Assembly (NCBI RefSeq): GCF_003605645.1
Contig: NZ_QVMU01000018.1
Span: 28,503-92,502, forward strand
DNA length: 64,000 nucleotides
Origin: Vibrio sinensis
GTDB lineage: Bacteria; Pseudomonadota; Gammaproteobacteria; Enterobacterales; Vibrionaceae
Direction: 5' to 3'
Shown: positions 1 to 8,775 of the stretch, piece after piece
Numbering within the stretch: the stretch's first letter is position 1
Layout: the number at the start of each line of letters is the position of its first letter
Position numbers and translations under genes: made by a program
The notes under the pieces: model-generated
The model's database searches: none
What the model was told of the DNA's origin: nothing
The model's input: only the letters and a program-made list of their open reading frames with translations

Positions 1-1
1 C

Positions 2-1150
2 CGTAAATCACGTTTCCTACAAGGTTCTGTAAACCCAGTAATCCAACGTGCTTCTTCACTTGTATTTGAAAGTGTTCAACAGAAAAAACACGCAACAGCT
101 AACCGCGCTAAAGGCGAATTGTTCTACGGTCGTCGTGGCACCCTAACTCACTTCTCTCTGCAAGATGCAATGTGTGAACTTGAAGGTGGTGCTGGTTGTT
201 ACCTATACCCATGTGGTGCTGCTGCAGTTTCAAACTCTATCTTGGCATTCGTTGAGTCTGGCGACCACGTGATCATGACAGGCGCGGCTTACGAGCCAAC
301 TCAAGATTTCTGTAACATTGTACTGAAAGGTATGGGCGTAGAAACTACTTACTACGACCCAACAATTGGTGCTGAAATTGCTGAACTAGTGAAGCCAAAC
401 ACAAAAGTATTGTTCCTAGAGTCTCCAAGCTCAGTAACAATGGAAGTACAAGACATCCCTGGTATCGTAAAAGCTGTTCGTGCGATTTCAGAAGATATCA
501 TCATCATGATCGACAACACTTGGGCTGCGGGTATCCTATTCCCAGCACTTGAGTACGGTATTGATATCTCAATTCAAGCAGGTACTAAGTACATCGTTGG
601 TCACTCTGATGCAATGCTAGGTACTGCTGTAAGTAACGAACGTTGCTGGGATCGCCTACGTGAGCGTTCATACCTAATGGGTCAAATGGTTGACGCAGAC
701 ACGGCATACGTTGCACTACGTGGCCTACGCACTATGGGTATTCGTCTTGCGCAGCACGAACAATCAAGTATTGAAGTAGCAAAATGGCTATCTGAGCGTC
801 CTGAAGTTGCTGTGGTTAACCACCCTGCACTACCAAGCTGCAAAGGCCACGAATTCTATGTTCGTGACTTCAAAGGTTGTAACGGTCTATTCAGCTTCGT
901 ACTGAATAAAAAGCTAACTCAAGAAGAACTTGAAGCGTACCTAGATAACTTTGAACACTTCACCATGGCTTACTCATGGGGTGGTTACGAGTCTCTAATT
1001 CTTGCTAACCAACCAGAAGAGCTAAACGCAATTCGTCCAGCAAACCCTGTTGACTTCGAAGGTACGCTAGTACGTATCCACGTTGGTCTAGAAAATGTTG
1101 ATGACCTAATTGAAGACCTGGAAAACGGCTTCAACCGTGTTTACAAATAA
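2..1150 (+). CDS. metC: Cystathionine beta-lyase MetC, 5' end cut by window edge
   Basis: PLP-dependent trans-sulfuration enzyme that cleaves cystathionine to homocysteine, pyruvate and ammonia in the methionine pathway (cytosol). The frame is open from base 2 to the TAA at 1148-1150, giving 382 residues. Compared with E. coli MetC (395 aa, recalled) about 15 N-terminal residues lie outside the window, so the TTG at 119 is an internal codon and not the start. Visible hallmarks are FYGRRGTLTHF, the EGGAGCYLYPCGAAAV phosphate-binding region, IDNTWAAG, and GTKYIVGHSDAMLG holding the PLP lysine (codon 587-589). The tail AYSWGGYESL is typical of MetC rather than MetB. It is followed by ridA in the same direction with a small hairpin between them. 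Confidence 0.92.
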   Translation, partial: RKSRFLQGSVNPVIQRASSLVFESVQQKKHATANRAKGELFYGRRGTLTHFSLQDAMCELEGGAGCYLYPCGAAAVSNSILAFVESGDHVIMTGAAYEPTQDFCNIVLKGMGVETTYYDPTIGAEIAELVKPNTKVLFLESPSSVTMEVQDIPGIVKAVRAISEDIIIMIDNTWAAGILFPALEYGIDISIQAGTKYIVGHSDAMLGTAVSNERCWDRLRERSYLMGQMVDADTAYVALRGLRTMGIRLAQHEQSSIEVAKWLSERPEVAVVNHPALPSCKGHEFYVRDFKGCNGLFSFVLNKKLTQEELEAYLDNFEHFTMAYSWGGYESLILANQPEELNAIRPANPVDFEGTLVRIHVGLENVDDLIEDLENGFNRVYK

Positions 1151-1175
1151 TCGCGTTTAACCAATCATATTATTT

Positions 1176-1201
1176 AGCACCATCGACAGGTGGTGCTTTC
1201 T
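1176..1201 (+). terminator. Weak hairpin between metC and ridA
   Basis: AGCACCA at 1176-1182 pairs with TGGTGCT at 1191-1197, followed by only a short T-run (TTTCTT). It could attenuate metC transcription or separate it from ridA. The T-tract is too weak to call a full terminator. Confidence 0.4.
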
Positions 1202-1211
1202 TGGAGTTTCC

Positions 1212-1586
1212 ATGCAAGTCGTATTTTCAGAACAAGCACCAGCAGCGGTTGGCCCATTTTCTCAAGCTATCAAATCAAACGGTATGCTTTACCTTTCAGG
1301 TCAATTACCTCTAGACCCTGCAACAATGAAATTTGCTGCTGACACAGTAAATGGCCAATCACTACAGATTTTCAAAAACATTGATGCTGTGCTCGCTGAA
1401 GCAGGTTGTGACAAAACTAAAGTTGTGAAAACAACTGTATTTCTTTCAGATATGGCGAACTTTGCTGAGTTCAATGGTTTGTACGCTGAATACTTCGGTG
1501 AACATAAACCTGCTCGTTCATGCGTAGAAGTTGCTCGTCTTCCTTTTGATGCTCTGGTTGAAATCGAACTGATTGCTGAACTGTAA
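1212..1586 (+). CDS. ridA: RidA enamine/imine deaminase
   Basis: RidA/YjgF/UK114 family, 124 aa (family about 126-130). It hydrolyses reactive 2-aminoacrylate-type enamines and imines released by PLP enzymes, protecting other PLP enzymes. The family signature PARSCVEVARLPFDALVEIE is present near the C-terminus and includes the substrate-binding arginine (Arg105 in E. coli). The N-terminal AVGPFSQAIK and LYLSGQLPLDP motifs also fit. The ATG at 1212 follows TTGGAG with good spacing. Its place directly behind metC, a PLP lyase, fits a clean-up role; this neighbourhood argument is inference. A strong terminator follows. Confidence 0.93.
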   Translation: MQVVFSEQAPAAVGPFSQAIKSNGMLYLSGQLPLDPATMKFAADTVNGQSLQIFKNIDAVLAEAGCDKTKVVKTTVFLSDMANFAEFNGLYAEYFGEHKPARSCVEVARLPFDALVEIELIAEL

Positions 1587-1617
1587 TTTGCTCCCAGCCT
1601 GATTAAAGAAATCTAAA

Positions 1618-1647
1618 AACCACCGCTCCCCCCGGTGGTTTTTTTAT
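1618..1647 (+). terminator. Rho-independent terminator after ridA
   Basis: AACCACCG at 1618-1625 pairs with CGGTGGTT at 1633-1640, followed by a run of T residues. It closes the metC-ridA segment. Confidence 0.85.
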
Positions 1648-1897
1648 ATCCAATACAAAATAATGATCAATTAACCAGCAAAACACCACTCGAAACGCCA
1701 ACTCGCTTCCAAAACTACAACATACAGCAGTTGATTAATTCACCAACCAATCGATTGACAACATAAAAGTTCATGCATCGATCACATTCCGAATGAAATT
1801 CTGTATGCGAAGTATCATTTACAATACAGAATGCGCTGATTTTTGTAAGAAAAATCCTACTAAAACAAACTCTTAACAAAAAAGAAGCATAATTAAA
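1648..1897 (+). promoter_or_regulatory. AT-rich leader of the lipoprotein gene with an inverted repeat
   Basis: No gene is visible here. A perfect 9-bp inverted repeat, ATTCTGTAT (1798-1806) and ATACAGAAT (1824-1832), lies about 70-100 bases before the lipoprotein start and could be an operator or a leader stem. TCACA at about 1781-1786 resembles half of a CRP site, but the partner half is poor. No regulator can be named. Confidence 0.35.
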
Positions 1898-3646
1898 ATG
1901 AATAAAAAAATATCACTGATTGCTGTGTCGGTTGCTCTAGCACTTTCTGGCTGTGGTTCGGATGATTCAAACAGCTCAACGGCAACACCTGTTACTGGCA
2001 AGTTTATCGACAATGCTGTTGAAGGTATGTTCTATACCACAACGTCAGGTAAATCAGGCTTAACCGGTAGTGAAGGCGAATATCAAGCAATGTCAGGTGA
2101 TACCATCACTTTCTACATTGGCGGCAAAAACGGCCTAAAAGTAGGTGCTGGTTCTACTCGTGATGTACTAACACCATTCGAAGCGGCGGGTAAATATGAG
2201 CGTGCTGTAAACCTAGCTATACTTCTACAATCTCTAGATTCTGTAAAAGATGATAATGTCCTTACGATTCCTGATGAACTGCGTAATCCATCTTCAGATA
2301 TTTTAAAGAAAATGGTAAGCCTATCACTGGATAATCGAGACAGTGTTGAAGCGTTCATTAGTTCATTAGGCAACGATTACACCATCGTTGATGAAGAAGC
2401 GGCGATTGCACACATGAACGACTCTTTCGGAGAGATGATTCGTGGTGGTGAAGGTCGTAACCCATTTATCCAGCAAGGTAAATTCGTACGCCAAATTCAA
2501 GTCACACAAAACGCAACTCAAAGCGGCACTACAAACACTTTTATCCACGCCGACACCATGATGGACGAAACGCTATATAACCGTACCCGTGGTATGAGCG
2601 AAATGACAATCGAAATGGCAGATGCTGATAATATCCGTGTTATGGCTGGCTCTATCGATTCTAGTATCTCCGGTGTTCGTGCATCAGCATACTTGACTTG
2701 TCTAGATAAAGGACATGAGTGGTCAGAAGACTCAAATAGCTGTTCAACAGATGTAGCTCTTAATCCGAAATTTAGTTTAGACGGTAACTATCAATACTTA
2801 TTGCGCGATATTACTAAAGCATCTAAAACAGATGAAGCGCCTGAAGATCGTAAAGTATTTATGCCATTCCGTGCTGATACTATCGCACAACTAAACCACT
2901 ACACCGCTAACCATGTACGTAATGACCGAGCACCAAACGAAGATAAAGACAGATGGAAGCGCGAAACCATGTCGGGTTCTTACGATCCTGTAACAGGCAT
3001 TTACACTGAGATCATGAAAGATACATCGCTTGTCATTGGTAGTAATGACATCGCCTGTGATAGCACCGGAAATAACTGTACCGATAGCCGTACCTCAGAA
3101 AAAGTATTCTACTCATACAATGTAGAAAAAGATGCTAAAGGTAATTTTGCTGATCGCTACATTGATTTTGTAGGTACTTGGGAAACAACTGCTATTTGTA
3201 ATGATGGTCAAAGTGCTGTTATGACCACTGTTTTCACAGAAGAAGGTCAATATATTAAAGGTCAAGAATGTGGCACTGGAGGGTCAAATGATTCGTATTA
3301 TGCATCGGAAGATCAACCAACGTCACCACAAGATATTACCGACACGGATCTGTACAAATATGACGTCACCAGTGACATGTGGTGGTTTGGTCAAACAGGA
3401 CGTGAATCAAAAGCAACACTAACTGAACTGAATACCCTTGTCCGTTACTGTGATGCTGATAATTACCAACAAGGTGAGCCTTGTGTTGAGAATAATGGTT
3501 CTGGTGGCTCATTCGAACCTATTTACTATGTTAAATGGGAATACCAGCCAGCAGGTAAAAACTGGGACCAAGGTTTGCTAATCCGAACAAAAACAAACCG
3601 TTCTGGTCAAGTTGAAGACTTTAGCATCATGCAAAAAGTGAAATAA
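1898..3646 (+). CDS. Putative outer-membrane or periplasmic lipoprotein, unknown function
   Basis: 582 aa with a type II signal peptide: MNKK, a hydrophobic stretch, then the lipobox LSGC at residues 16-19 and a Ser/Thr/Asp-rich linker. Residues about 30-110 form a module (FIDNAVEGMFYTT, GLTGSEGEYQAMSGDTITFYIGG, then LTPFEAA and NLAILLQSLD) that resembles a repeated N-terminal module of many marine gammaproteobacterial lipoproteins; this is recalled, not searched. The rest has scattered cysteine pairs suggesting disulfides (for example CLDKGHEWSEDSNSC) and no catalytic motif I recognise. Residues after the lipobox are Gly-Ser-Asp, so the sorting signal is not clear-cut. It is a monocistronic gene with its own leader and terminator. 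Confidence 0.75.
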   Translation: MNKKISLIAVSVALALSGCGSDDSNSSTATPVTGKFIDNAVEGMFYTTTSGKSGLTGSEGEYQAMSGDTITFYIGGKNGLKVGAGSTRDVLTPFEAAGKYERAVNLAILLQSLDSVKDDNVLTIPDELRNPSSDILKKMVSLSLDNRDSVEAFISSLGNDYTIVDEEAAIAHMNDSFGEMIRGGEGRNPFIQQGKFVRQIQVTQNATQSGTTNTFIHADTMMDETLYNRTRGMSEMTIEMADADNIRVMAGSIDSSISGVRASAYLTCLDKGHEWSEDSNSCSTDVALNPKFSLDGNYQYLLRDITKASKTDEAPEDRKVFMPFRADTIAQLNHYTANHVRNDRAPNEDKDRWKRETMSGSYDPVTGIYTEIMKDTSLVIGSNDIACDSTGNNCTDSRTSEKVFYSYNVEKDAKGNFADRYIDFVGTWETTAICNDGQSAVMTTVFTEEGQYIKGQECGTGGSNDSYYASEDQPTSPQDITDTDLYKYDVTSDMWWFGQTGRESKATLTELNTLVRYCDADNYQQGEPCVENNGSGGSFEPIYYVKWEYQPAGKNWDQGLLIRTKTNRSGQVEDFSIMQKVK

Positions 3647-3660
3647 TTTACTACTTTGCA

Positions 3661-3692
3661 AAAAAAAGAGCGGATTGAATCCGCTCTTTTTT
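3661..3692. terminator. Bidirectional terminator between the lipoprotein gene and mdtI
   Basis: AGAGCGGAT (3667-3675) and ATCCGCTCT (3679-3687) form a stem flanked by an A-run on the left and a T-run on the right, so it can end both converging transcripts. Confidence 0.85.
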
Positions 3693-4020
3693 ATGCTGTT
3701 TTCATCACCACCACAGCGGTGATCATCACGATGATCCCAACCCAACCGATGGGTTTTAATTTCTGTCCAAACAGGAAGTAACCACCTATCGCTGTGCCTA
3801 AAATGCCAATCGCTCCCCAAGAAGCGTACGCAATCGCTAAGTCTATTTCTTTTACCGCTTGGGCTAATAAAGTAAAGGCACTCATAACGAGTAAAATAGA
3901 CAACACGCCCCAGCGTTTATATCGGAAACCCTCTGAGCGTGTCAGAGCCATATTGGCCAGAATATCGACCAGCGCCGCCATAACAACAAAGCCAAAAGAG
4001 ACACTAAAAAACTGATCCAT
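3691..4020 (-). CDS. mdtI: MdtI-like small multidrug resistance subunit
   Basis: 109 aa, the same length as E. coli MdtI, with four predicted membrane helices. In E. coli MdtJI is a heteromeric SMR complex that exports spermidine in the inner membrane. Motifs GFRYKRWGVLSILLV, LAQAVKEIDLAIAYASWGAIGI and LFGQKLKPIGWVGI align with E. coli MdtI. The residue matching Glu19 of E. coli MdtI, reported as functionally important, is Asp19 here (AALVDILAN). The start codon overlaps the mdtJ stop (TAATG), suggesting translational coupling. Confidence 0.87.
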   Translation of the reverse strand: MDQFFSVSFGFVVMAALVDILANMALTRSEGFRYKRWGVLSILLVMSAFTLLAQAVKEIDLAIAYASWGAIGILGTAIGGYFLFGQKLKPIGWVGIIVMITAVVVMKTA

Positions 4021-4376
4021 TAGTTTTTCTCCTCTTTTACTTTAGGCCCATGATGGGGCTCTCCCAAAGTAACACATACAATACCAACCACCGCGAGGCC
4101 AAGCCCCACCAGTTGTTGAGCATTCAAGTCAGAATCAAATAAGAACAAAGAAACCACGGTAATGAGAGAGATACCAAGCCCCTCCCAAATAGCATATGCA
4201 ACACCAATAGAAATTTGCTTCGCAGCTAACGACAAAAAGTAGTAAGAAATGGCAATGAGTAGGTACATAACTAAGTACCCCCATATCGCATCGTTATTGC
4301 TAATAAAGTTCATGGTACTCGTCCCCGCCACTTCAGCCACAATGGCAAGCAGTAAGAACATTCGTGCAAGAAACAT
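4020..4376 (-). CDS. mdtJ: MdtJ-like small multidrug resistance subunit
   Basis: 118 aa from the second of two adjacent ATGs. That start places the conserved membrane glutamate at position 15 (LAIVAEVAGTSTM), exactly as in E. coli MdtJ, and gives better spacing from the GAAGGTGA ribosome site than the ATG at 4379. It has four membrane helices, with VAYAIWEGLGI in helix 3 and a charged C-terminal tail. Partner of MdtI in a spermidine/cation SMR exporter. It is first in a two-gene operon, and the long leader (4377-4601) may hold its promoter. Confidence 0.87.
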   Translation of the reverse strand: MFLARMFLLLAIVAEVAGTSTMNFISNNDAIWGYLVMYLLIAISYYFLSLAAKQISIGVAYAIWEGLGISLITVVSLFLFDSDLNAQQLVGLGLAVVGIVCVTLGEPHHGPKVKEEKN

Positions 4377-4563
4377 CATTCACCTTCATAGAAAGAAATA
4401 ACGGAGAATTTTCGCTTCATATCGCCAAGTTATCGCTGCAAGCACAGCATTAACAACTTCGCTTTTTTGAGTAATCTAAAAAGTAGAGATGGGAAGAAAT
4501 TCAACGGTCGCAGTGAGCGACCCCTACAGGTTATCGCTGGGTAAGAAAAACCGAAAGGTAATT

Positions 4564-4587
4564 GAGATATTCAAATATGAATATCTC
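4564..4587. repeat. Perfect 10-bp inverted repeat after the LysR gene
   Basis: GAGATATTCA, a 4-base loop (AATA), then TGAATATCTC. It lies 15 bases past the LysR stop. AT-rich sequence on the minus-strand side without a clean T-run suggests a weak terminator or mRNA-end stem. Confidence 0.55.
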
Positions 4588-4601
4588 TCTAATTTTGTTC
4601 A

Positions 4602-5525
4602 CTATAGACTGCTTTCTTGTAGTGCGGTACTGATCACCTGATGCAAGTGTTGGTGTAAAGGATGATTACGGTAAGTCTGCAAATAACCACCAGAAATCAC
4701 AAAGTGACTAAATTCACGGTTAACCGTCGGCATAGGATAGCTTTCCACGCCATCCATTAATCGAGCGGTACTTTGACTAGCAAACATGATCGCATTTGTC
4801 TCCAGCAACATCTGCTGAGCCACTCGTAAACTGTAAGATTTCAGAATGACATTGGGTTGATAGCCCATGCGTTGATACTCTGATTCAACTGTACACTCGG
4901 GTTTATAAAGATCCGGAGAGGGTAAAGAAATGATCGGCAACTGAGATACGGTAGGCCATTCATTACAAAGTGATAGGGTCGGATGGTTTGATCTTGCGAC
5001 GATCATACGTTTTTCCCGATACAGCGGTCGCATGTAGATATCACTTAATAAATCCGTTTCTTGATCCAAAATGCAATACTCGTGCAAGCCTTCCAACATC
5101 TCATCTTGGCTATAAGCACTCCAATGAGAAAAGCAAAACGACGCGTTGGGAAATGCGCGATAGCAATGTTTCAGCAGCACAGCCCCTTGTTCATCCATCA
5201 AAAAAGGATCAATAACAATAGAAATACGCCCGGTGTAACTGTGTGCATCGAAGTTTTCAAACTCATTCAACACTTTTTCTATCGGTCTTAGAATATTATC
5301 GAATTCTTCTGCCAAGCGTATTGCCATTGGTGATGGTTCAACGCCATGTGCTTTACGTACAAACAGTGACTCGTTAAACACAGCTTTTAGTTTCATCACG
5401 CCACGACTGGCGCTCGGTTGCGAAATACCTAATTGTTTAGCCGCAAGTTTAATACTCTTATTGTCGACCACGGCTTTTAGTAAACGCATTAAGTTTAGGT
5501 CTAAAGAATCAAGTTGATGAGACAT
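4602..5525 (-). CDS. LysR-family transcriptional regulator
   Basis: 307 aa, the usual LTTR length. The N-terminal winged helix-turn-helix spans about residues 8-66, with SIKLAAKQLGISQPSASRGV as the recognition region and SLFVRKAHGVEPSPMA as the wing. A two-lobe periplasmic-binding-like effector domain follows from about residue 95. The style (LDLNLMRLLKAV opening) resembles the LeuO/NodD-like branch. The effector and targets are unknown. It sits upstream of mdtJI on the same strand with a 225-base gap, so control of mdtJI is possible but unproven. Confidence 0.88.
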   Translation of the reverse strand: MSHQLDSLDLNLMRLLKAVVDNKSIKLAAKQLGISQPSASRGVMKLKAVFNESLFVRKAHGVEPSPMAIRLAEEFDNILRPIEKVLNEFENFDAHSYTGRISIVIDPFLMDEQGAVLLKHCYRAFPNASFCFSHWSAYSQDEMLEGLHEYCILDQETDLLSDIYMRPLYREKRMIVARSNHPTLSLCNEWPTVSQLPIISLPSPDLYKPECTVESEYQRMGYQPNVILKSYSLRVAQQMLLETNAIMFASQSTARLMDGVESYPMPTVNREFSHFVISGGYLQTYRNHPLHQHLHQVISTALQESSL

Positions 5526-5681
5526 CGTGCTACCCGTTAGAGGCGACTTATTAAATACAGTCAGGAAACATAACTACAGGCTTGCAGCATACTAAAGTTT
5601 CCTGACTTTGGTAATCGCTAACCCTAACCTAAAATAGAGACCTGAGAGGCCTGCCCATTGGGTCACATTAAATCAATAGGG

Positions 5682-6680
5682 TTAAGAAGTTACGCCAGAA
5701 TTCACACACATCACATTAAGCAGTGACGTCCCTTTTAATTGGTTTACTTTACCACTGGTGAATAGGCCCAATCGTTCTTTCCCCCAATACGGAAGATGTA
5801 TTGGCCAATCATTTTTTGTCATAACCTTTGAATCTAATAGCATTTCCCACTGCTGCTGATTCGGTAAGGTCATCCCTAACCCATTACATAAAGAAGCGGC
5901 CCCGTCATAGCTTAAACGATTCCACGGCAAGCCATTTTCCATATAAAACTGCTCATCGGTAGAGAGCATATAAGGAACTTGATAGCGGGTGTCTGAAAGC
6001 AATGTTTGCACTCGAATCGCCACTTCCGTGGTTTTCTTTGCTGGCTTGGCCGGTTCGACGGAGGTAAGGTTTGTCTCAATTTTTTTGCTTGGCGCAAAGA
6101 CCGACGTGACTTGCTTTTGAGTCGTTTTCGTCGCTTTCGGCACCTCTTTGTGATCATTCAATGATGATTGTTGTGAAGTGGTGGATTGCGGAACGGTAGA
6201 TTGTGGAACGGCAGATTGCGGAGCGGTGGAACGTTTTTCGCCTTTTACCACTTCACGGATAAAAGCTTCTTTGTAGGTCGTGAGCTGTTTTACTTGTGAT
6301 AAATCACGTTTTGCTTGAGAGAAATCAGTATATGGACCAATTAGACACCGGTAGTCCTTACCCTCTTTTTTCATCCAAACGTCTGTCGATATACGAGCAT
6401 AAATAGGCTTTGCTTGTGCTAAAGCAAGGGGCTCTACTAATAAGCCACACTGTATCCAAAAGTTGGATTGCTGACCACGAGGTTGCTGCTTACCCCATAA
6501 ACCTTTGCCAATTGGACAAGAAGTATCAAGCATCGGCAGTTCTTGAGTCGATGATTGAGTCGCATCACAAAGAAATTCTTCTGCCATTGCTGAGGGTGAC
6601 ATCAACGGCAAAGCACATAATGCAATACCGGCAAGCTTTAACATCGTATATTTCGGTAATCGGGTCATATTGATATCCAT
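5682..6680 (-). CDS. Exported SPOR-like protein with C-terminal FGE-like segment
   Basis: 332 aa. A signal peptide is visible (basic start, hydrophobic core, ending SAMAEE near residue 34). Residues about 70-150 (FWIQCGLLVEP, ARISTDVWMKK, YRCLIGPYTDFSQAKRDLSQ) read like a SPOR peptidoglycan-binding domain. A low-complexity linker follows with repeated VPQST units (about 158-175). The C-terminal 75 residues (RLSYDGAASLCNGLGMTLPN and QQQWEMLL) resemble the start of formylglycine-generating-enzyme/C-type-lectin-like folds, but most of that fold is missing. It is probably periplasmic and linked to the cell wall or septum; this is inference. Start is the ATG at 6680; one at 6668 is possible. Confidence 0.7.
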   Translation of the reverse strand: MDINMTRLPKYTMLKLAGIALCALPLMSPSAMAEEFLCDATQSSTQELPMLDTSCPIGKGLWGKQQPRGQQSNFWIQCGLLVEPLALAQAKPIYARISTDVWMKKEGKDYRCLIGPYTDFSQAKRDLSQVKQLTTYKEAFIREVVKGEKRSTAPQSAVPQSTVPQSTTSQQSSLNDHKEVPKATKTTQKQVTSVFAPSKKIETNLTSVEPAKPAKKTTEVAIRVQTLLSDTRYQVPYMLSTDEQFYMENGLPWNRLSYDGAASLCNGLGMTLPNQQQWEMLLDSKVMTKNDWPIHLPYWGKERLGLFTSGKVNQLKGTSLLNVMCVNSGVTS

Positions 6681-6785
6681 TCGCTAATCTCAAATCTTTT
6701 CATACCCAGCCTTTGCTGCACATATCAGATGTTTGTCCGGGTATCTCTGCATTATTAATGACTCACTGTGGAGAAAAGATGAATG

Positions 6786-6813
6786 CAAAAAAAGAGCCGC
6801 AATTCATTGCGGC
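6786..6813 (-). terminator. Terminator of the ABC peptide-transporter operon
   Basis: GCCGCAA (6796-6802), loop TTCA, TTGCGGC (6807-6813). On the minus strand it is followed by a T-rich run (A-run at 6787-6793 on the plus strand). It ends the operon 44 bases after the second permease gene. Confidence 0.85.
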
Positions 6814-6856
6814 CCCCAGTGTAAATAAGATTAAGTGTTCAATTCTCCAGCGAAGA

Positions 6857-7795
6857 TCACCCTTTATAGATTTTTGGGTTAAACACGTCGCGTAACCAGT
6901 CGCCAAGGAGGTTAATCACCAGCACCAAAGTCACCAATACAATCCCTGGAAACGCCGTAATCCACCAAGCGCCAGAGAAAATATAGTTAAAACCAATACT
7001 AATCAGAGCGCCCAAAGAGGGTTGATCCACCGGCAAACCCAGACCTAGGAAAGAAAGTGCCGCTTCCGACATAATGGCATTCGCAACTTGCACGGTTGAA
7101 ATCACCAAAATTGGAGATAAACAGTTAGGCAAAATATGACGGAACATAATACGAGGCGCTTTGAAGCCCATCACTCGCGCAGCTTCAACATACTCTTTTT
7201 TCTTTTCTGCGAGTACAGAAGCACGAACCGTACGGGCATACTGTGGCCATTCGGCAACCCCGATAATCACCACCAGCATAATGACCGCATATTGATTGTA
7301 AAAATCACTACCAAAGCTCGCTTTGAAAATAGCGGAGACAATAATGGCAACCATCATGGTTGAAAAAGACAACTGAACATCAGCAAAACGCATCAGGAAG
7401 TTATCGATTCGACCACCAAAATAACCCGCAGATAAACCAATAACGATGCCTAAGAACAGTTGTAAACCAACCGCTAAAAAACCAATGGTTAGAGACAGTC
7501 TAGAACCATAAAGAATCGTGGAGAGTATGTCTCGGCCTTGCTCATCAGTCCCAAGCAGGAAGCGTTCTTCACCTCCCTCCATCCATGATGGCGGCAGTTC
7601 TGAGTCCATGATGTCTATTGATGCCAAATCATAAGGATCAGTCGGCGCAATCAAAGGAGCAGCTAACGCCAGCACCAAGAAACACATAAAGACAAAGAAA
7701 CTGAACATGGCGACTTTGTCGCGCAAGAAGTAGTACAGAAAATCCGATTGTTTAAAACGAGCCCAACGTGACGGAGCTTCAGCAAGTTGTTCCAT
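6857..7795 (-). CDS. ABC peptide transporter permease, DppC/OppC type
   Basis: 312 aa inner-membrane permease of the dipeptide/oligopeptide/nickel family. An N-terminal OppC-like helix (DKVAMFSFFVFMCFLVLALA) precedes the LLGTDEQGRDILSTILYGSR motif diagnostic of DppC/OppC permeases. The EAA loop that contacts the ATPase is seen as EYVEAARVMGFKAPRIMFRHILPN. It is the last gene of the operon, starting two bases after the previous gene's stop. The transported substrate cannot be told from sequence; di- or oligopeptides are the default. Confidence 0.9.
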   Translation of the reverse strand: MEQLAEAPSRWARFKQSDFLYYFLRDKVAMFSFFVFMCFLVLALAAPLIAPTDPYDLASIDIMDSELPPSWMEGGEERFLLGTDEQGRDILSTILYGSRLSLTIGFLAVGLQLFLGIVIGLSAGYFGGRIDNFLMRFADVQLSFSTMMVAIIVSAIFKASFGSDFYNQYAVIMLVVIIGVAEWPQYARTVRASVLAEKKKEYVEAARVMGFKAPRIMFRHILPNCLSPILVISTVQVANAIMSEAALSFLGLGLPVDQPSLGALISIGFNYIFSGAWWITAFPGIVLVTLVLVINLLGDWLRDVFNPKIYKG

Positions 7796-7797
7796 GA

Positions 7798-8775
7798 TTA
7801 AGCTCCTTTACCAGTAAGGTTAACGGTTGGGTTAATAATGCCGTACATCAGGTCAACAATGGTGTTAGTGACAACGAAAATAAGCCCAACAAAGATAACG
7901 TAGGCTGTAATTAACGGCGTATCGACTCGATTAATCGCTTCCAAGAATAAGAAGCCTGTGCCCGGCCACTGAAAAACTGTTTCCGTCAAAATCGTATACG
8001 CGACCATGGTACCAATCTGTACTCCACCCACGGTCAATACCGGCAACATGGTATTTTTAAGTGCGTGTTGATAATAAATTTTGTTCAGTGCCAGTCCTTT
8101 TGCTTTAGCAAATTTAATGTATTCCGAGCTCAACACTTCCAACATTTCAGAACGCACCAAACGAATAAATAGCGGCAACATGATAGAGGCTAAAGAAATA
8201 CAAGGTAGAACCAAGTGCGCTAAGCCATCCAGCGTGAAATACCCAGATTGCCAACCTAAAACATTCGCCGTTTCACCTCGTCCATAAGATGGGAGCCAAC
8301 CGAGTTCAATTGAGAAGACATACATCAACATAATGGCGGTTAAAAAGACCGGAATAGAAATACCAACACTACTTAAAGCCATCACAACTTTGGTGAAAAA
8401 GCTTTTGGGGTGAATCGCAGAGTAAACCCCTAACGGAATAGAGCAGACAATAATGATCACTGCTGCACCAAAGACAAGCTCGAGAGTGGCCACTAACTTA
8501 TCAAGAATAACGTCCACCGCCGGACGTTTAAAGAAGTACGAAGTACCGAGATCCCCTTGCAGGGCGGCACCGATAAATCGAGTATATTTGGTAATGAAGG
8601 GATCGTTGAGACCGAGATCATCTCGCAAAGCTTGACGCTCTGCTTCAGAAACGGACTGGCCTACAAGCTCACGCAACGGGTCACCCAAGTTATCCTGGAT
8701 GGCAAACGCCACTAAACTGATCACAAACATCACTATCAGTGCCTGAAACAGGCGATTGACCAGAAACGAAAACAT
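7798..8775 (-). CDS. ABC peptide transporter permease, DppB/OppB type
   Basis: 325 aa with six predicted helices. N-terminal FLVNRLFQALIVMFVISLVAF and the downstream DPLRELVG segment are typical of DppB/OppB. The EAA loop reads EYIKFAKAKGLALNKIYYQHALKN. It pairs with the DppC-type permease, whose gene follows with 2 bases between. About 207 bases with a stable hairpin separate it from the binding-protein gene, so permease expression is probably lower than that of the binding protein. Confidence 0.9.
   Translation of the reverse strand: MFSFLVNRLFQALIVMFVISLVAFAIQDNLGDPLRELVGQSVSEAERQALRDDLGLNDPFITKYTRFIGAALQGDLGTSYFFKRPAVDVILDKLVATLELVFGAAVIIIVCSIPLGVYSAIHPKSFFTKVVMALSSVGISIPVFLTAIMLMYVFSIELGWLPSYGRGETANVLGWQSGYFTLDGLAHLVLPCISLASIMLPLFIRLVRSEMLEVLSSEYIKFAKAKGLALNKIYYQHALKNTMLPVLTVGGVQIGTMVAYTILTETVFQWPGTGFLFLEAINRVDTPLITAYVIFVGLIFVVTNTIVDLMYGIINPTVNLTGKGA

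Noticed and set aside
119..121. TTG as start of metC
   Set aside because: The frame continues upstream to base 2 with sequence conserved in MetC; it is a Leu codon within the gene.
1781..1786. TCACA looked like a CRP half-site before the lipoprotein gene
   Set aside because: The other half at the right spacing is TCATG rather than TGTGA, too weak to call.
4506..4522. GGTCGC-AGTGA-GCGACC hairpin upstream of mdtJ
   Set aside because: Short stem without T-run and no clear gene to terminate; left unassigned.
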